Positions 61,401 through 64,000 of a stretch of DNA of 64,000 nt are shown piece by piece. Each line of letters begins with the position of its first letter. Position 1 is the stretch's first letter. The notes under the pieces are model-generated. The model was not told the DNA's origin, searched no databases, and saw only the letters and a list, made by a program, of their open reading frames with translations. The position numbers were made by a program, and so were the translations under genes. The stretch comes from Deuterostichococcus epilithicus. Lineage: Eukaryota > Chlorophyta > Trebouxiophyceae > Prasiolales > Stichococcaceae. Location: assembly GCA_033439295.1 (NCBI GenBank), contig JAVTLE010000021.1, positions 1,798,009-1,862,008 on the forward strand, given 5' to 3'.

Positions 61401-64000
61401 TTGTTGACAAAGCTTTCCAGAGCAATCCAGCATCGGTGCAATGCTTTGGCGCAGTCGAAGCAGCATGGTACCATCGCACTCCATGTAGGGGGGACTGGGC
61501 CTGGGTTCCGGCTGCAGTGGGTGAAAAGGAAAGTACAAGGATTTGCACAGAGCAGGCACCTGGTGCGCGAGAAGCTGCCGTAGAAGGGCGGCCGCCGCGG
61601 GTGCGCCGCCAGGTCGAAGCCGGAGCAGTTCCACAGGAACTTGCGGCGATAGGTTGGCACCTCGGCCGCATCAAAGCCTTCGCTGCCAAAGCGCTCGGCG
61701 TGCGCTGCCGCCAGCACGCGCAGGGCGTCTTTGCGCCGAGCCCATGTCGGCGGCATGCCTGCACGACGGTGGAGATGCACTGCATGAAACGAGTGAATGG
61801 AGGGCGAGACAAATCTGGAGGGCCATGTAGCCTCCGCATTTGTGCCGCCGCTTTGTACGGCGCGAGGTGGAGCTGCCGGCCCTGCCACGAGTCACGGTTC
61901 ATCACCCCACATGGAAGAGACAGGAGCAAGGCTGGACATGCAGCGCATCATATCGTTGCGTACCAGGAGGGAGTTCCTGGGACGGAGTGCGCACCAAATA
62001 TGCGGACGTGGTGCCCGCGCTTGGCCTTCCAGCCGGCCAGGATGCGGGCGCTGTCCGCCTGCAGGTCGGTGGCGCTGGCGGTGGAGCGCGCCGCCAGTGC
62101 AGCGTCGATGTGGGAGGTGGTCGCCACGGGTGCCGCCTCCGGCGTGCGCACCACGGCCTCCGTCGCCGGCTTGGCCGGCGCCTTCTTGACGAAGCTCTGC
62201 AGCGCAAGCAGCAGACGGCCGGGTCCAGGGCCCCATGGTAGGATTGCAAATGGGGTTTATGACGGTGCGGAAGTGTCCCCTGGCTTGGCAGTCGTAGACA
62301 TGCGGCAGCGTCTATGGACTGTGCAGGGCAGCTCCTCGTGATGTGGACTCAGCACAGCAGCTGCAGAAGGGGCAACCCACTCGTGGGCTGCTGCCTGCCC
62401 GGTGTGACACCCATCATGTCATGGAAAGCTGTCCAGCGCACCATCATCATCTTTTGCGTCTTCTGCAGGCTGCCCCTGTCGAAGCCCTTCCTCTGGGCCT
62501 CCTTCTGCTCCCGCTCCGCCGCCTTCTTCTCCTGCGGGAGGGCAGCCAGCTTCAGATGGCCAGCGTGGCGACCCCGCGGCAGCCGGCTGCACGTCAGAAC
62601 CTTCGCAGGCTGCCAGCGTGCCGAACCTAACGAAATGCATCGTTTGGACCGTGGCTGCCGGAAGGCCGGCCGGCACTGCAGCGGCTTCACAGAGGAGTGC
62701 ACCGCCTCGCGGCCTGTGCAGGCGCAAGCACAGCTGGCAGAGGGCGGCAGCCACATGCACCTCCTTGTCCCTGCGGGCTGCCTCCCGCTCGGCGTCTCTG
62801 GCCGCCTTCTCCGCGGCCCTGGCCACCCGCTGCGCCTCCTTCTCGGCGCGCGCCCGCCCCTGCTCTGCCGCCTTCTCCGCCTGTCGCGCAGTCAAGGCGG
62901 GAGCGTTTCGCGCTTGGCTCTCTGTTGTTGAGGCCACACATTAAACCAAAGTACCAGGTCTTTCAAATGGTTCGGTTCTCCACAATCGTCAGCCCGCACA
63001 GCCGCACCTTCTGTGCGGTCTTTTCGAGCTGCTCCCGCTCCTTGAGGATGGCCTTGGCTGCCTTCTCCGCCGACTTGTCCTGGCCGGCGGGCACCTGCAA
63101 GCAAGTCAGGACAACCACGACGCTCTGGAACCTGCACATATGTCGATCCATTGGGAGATGTTGATCGACTTTCCTCCAGTCTCGAGACTTGGCCCTCTTT
63201 TGACAAGACCAACTGTTCGTGGCCATGCTGCGCACAATCCTTTCGTGTGTGACTGTCGCGCGCACCTGGCTGGGGCTGCCGGCCGGCGTCAGACTGAGCG
63301 GCGCCGGCGTGGCCGCCTCCGCGGCGGGGGCGCCCGCGGCCGCTGCCGCATGGGTGGTGGCGGGAGTGCCTGTGGCTGGCGTCGCGACGGCGGCGGCGCC
63401 CTGTCCCTGGTCGGTCTCCTTCAGCACCTTGTCCAGGGCTTTGGCGGCACGCTTGGCAGCCGCCTTGCTGGTTGCGGCGTCCTTCAGTGCCTTGCAGGCG
63501 TCGGCCAGGGCGTTGATCTCCTTCTGCCCCTGCAGACGCACACGCTAGGGCAATTGACAGGATGGTCGTAAGAGGTCAGATTCCGTTGACGCATGATGTG
63601 TGCGTGACGAGCATGGTGATGCAACGAGTATGAGGCGCTGCAAGAGGACATGCATTACACCCAGGCAACAGCAGACGCTCAGTCTGCAGGCAAGCTGTGT
63701 GAGCACTGCACAACAGCAATGCGCGCATCACCAGAATTGCGACGCAGACAGGCTGGGACGGACCTGTACGAGGCGTTTGCGGCGGGTCATCGCCTGCGGC
63801 CGCACGGCCTTGCTGAGCACCTTGGCGTCGCGCACGTCCCAGTGCCACAGCAGCTCTGGGGTCTCGTCATTGAGTGCGTCCGCGTGCTTAGCTCGCCCTG
63901 CACTCAGAAATGGTCAGGGACCCTGAGTTGCAAGCATGGATGTCACACTCGCAGTGCAGGCATCACAATGAACAGCCCATGTCGCACCGTCCTTGATGCC
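58457..64000 (-). CDS. FAS1: Chromatin assembly factor 1 large subunit, FAS1/CAF-1 p150 (5' end outside window)
   Basis: CAF-1 deposits H3-H4 on newly replicated DNA with PCNA; p150/FAS1 is its scaffold. Sixteen exons join in phase (>64000-63988, 63897-63764, 63529-63266, 63094-63008, 62880-62761, 62531-62442, 62196-61995, 61758-61560, 61313-61205, 60947-60782, 60551-60340, 60220-60058, 59880-59774, 59397-59267, 59100-58719, 58576-58457) and encode about 832 residues, near full length. The charged KER-type coiled coil (AEKEAQRVARAAEKAARDAE) is followed by the FLWNCSGFDLAAHPRRPPFYG segment. Next is the acidic ED motif (DDALDYEVDSEDEWEVEPED), then GFFVEDGCFSQSEGV, which matches the family's FFVPDGYLSEDEG. 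RTNKPLVVSALAPW follows. Near the end are a helical DNA-binding-like domain (HPAVPKIWIERHVKEGAQ) and an Ala/Pro-rich tail. The last intron appears to have a GC donor. Confidence 0.92.

Overview
The window is nuclear DNA from a GC-rich, intron-dense green alga. The plant-type content points to the Viridiplantae: a SEX4-type starch phosphoglucan phosphatase with a transit peptide, a plant/algal VPS13 carrying Vps62-like (DUF946) repeats, and several genes followed by TGTAA, the chlorophyte poly(A) signal. Base composition, gene density and short introns suggest a trebouxiophyte of the Chlorella/Coccomyxa kind, but the exact genus cannot be read from the sequence. No virus, transposon, rRNA, tRNA or CRISPR array was recognised.

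Layout. Bases 1-29664 (+) are the 3' part of one giant VPS13 bridge-type lipid-transfer protein gene. Then follow twelve compact genes: RPT1, a 26S proteasome ATPase (-, 29970-32846); an organelle-targeted RavA/MoxR AAA+ ATPase (+, 33332-37380); the small GTPase ARL1 (+, 38034-39437); a ZNF598/Hel2-type RING ubiquitin ligase (-, 39753-44000); a small conserved-looking, probably mitochondrial protein (+, 44347-45391); a small Cys-containing hypothetical protein (-, 46013-46353); SEX4 (+, 46726-49328); a GPATCH4-type G-patch protein (-, 49494-51452); the cytochrome bc1 assembly chaperone CBP3/UQCC1 (+, 51882-53657); a single-pass membrane protein (+, 53964-54953); an unidentified helical-solenoid-like protein (-, 55262 to about 58063); and the large subunit of chromatin assembly factor 1, FAS1/p150 (-, 58457 to beyond 64000, only the extreme N terminus missing).

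For most genes every exon junction could be placed and checked for reading phase, so the models are spliced, not just open frames. The genes alternate as divergent pairs with 350-490 bp shared promoter regions and convergent pairs with 165-620 bp between stops. They are housekeeping functions (membrane contact sites and Golgi traffic, proteostasis, starch breakdown, mitochondrial assembly, ribosome biogenesis, chromatin assembly) and do not form one pathway.

The most unusual feature is splicing. About one in eight of the introns I could pin uses a GC-AG instead of a GT-AG boundary, always after an exonic AG. One of them interrupts the catalytic motif of SEX4. I found no evidence of an unknown multi-gene system. 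Other leads are the split placement of Vps62 repeats in VPS13, a RavA-type ATPase carrying a presequence, the added RanBP2 zinc finger on the Hel2 homologue, and two genes whose frame breaks at clusters of undetermined bases.
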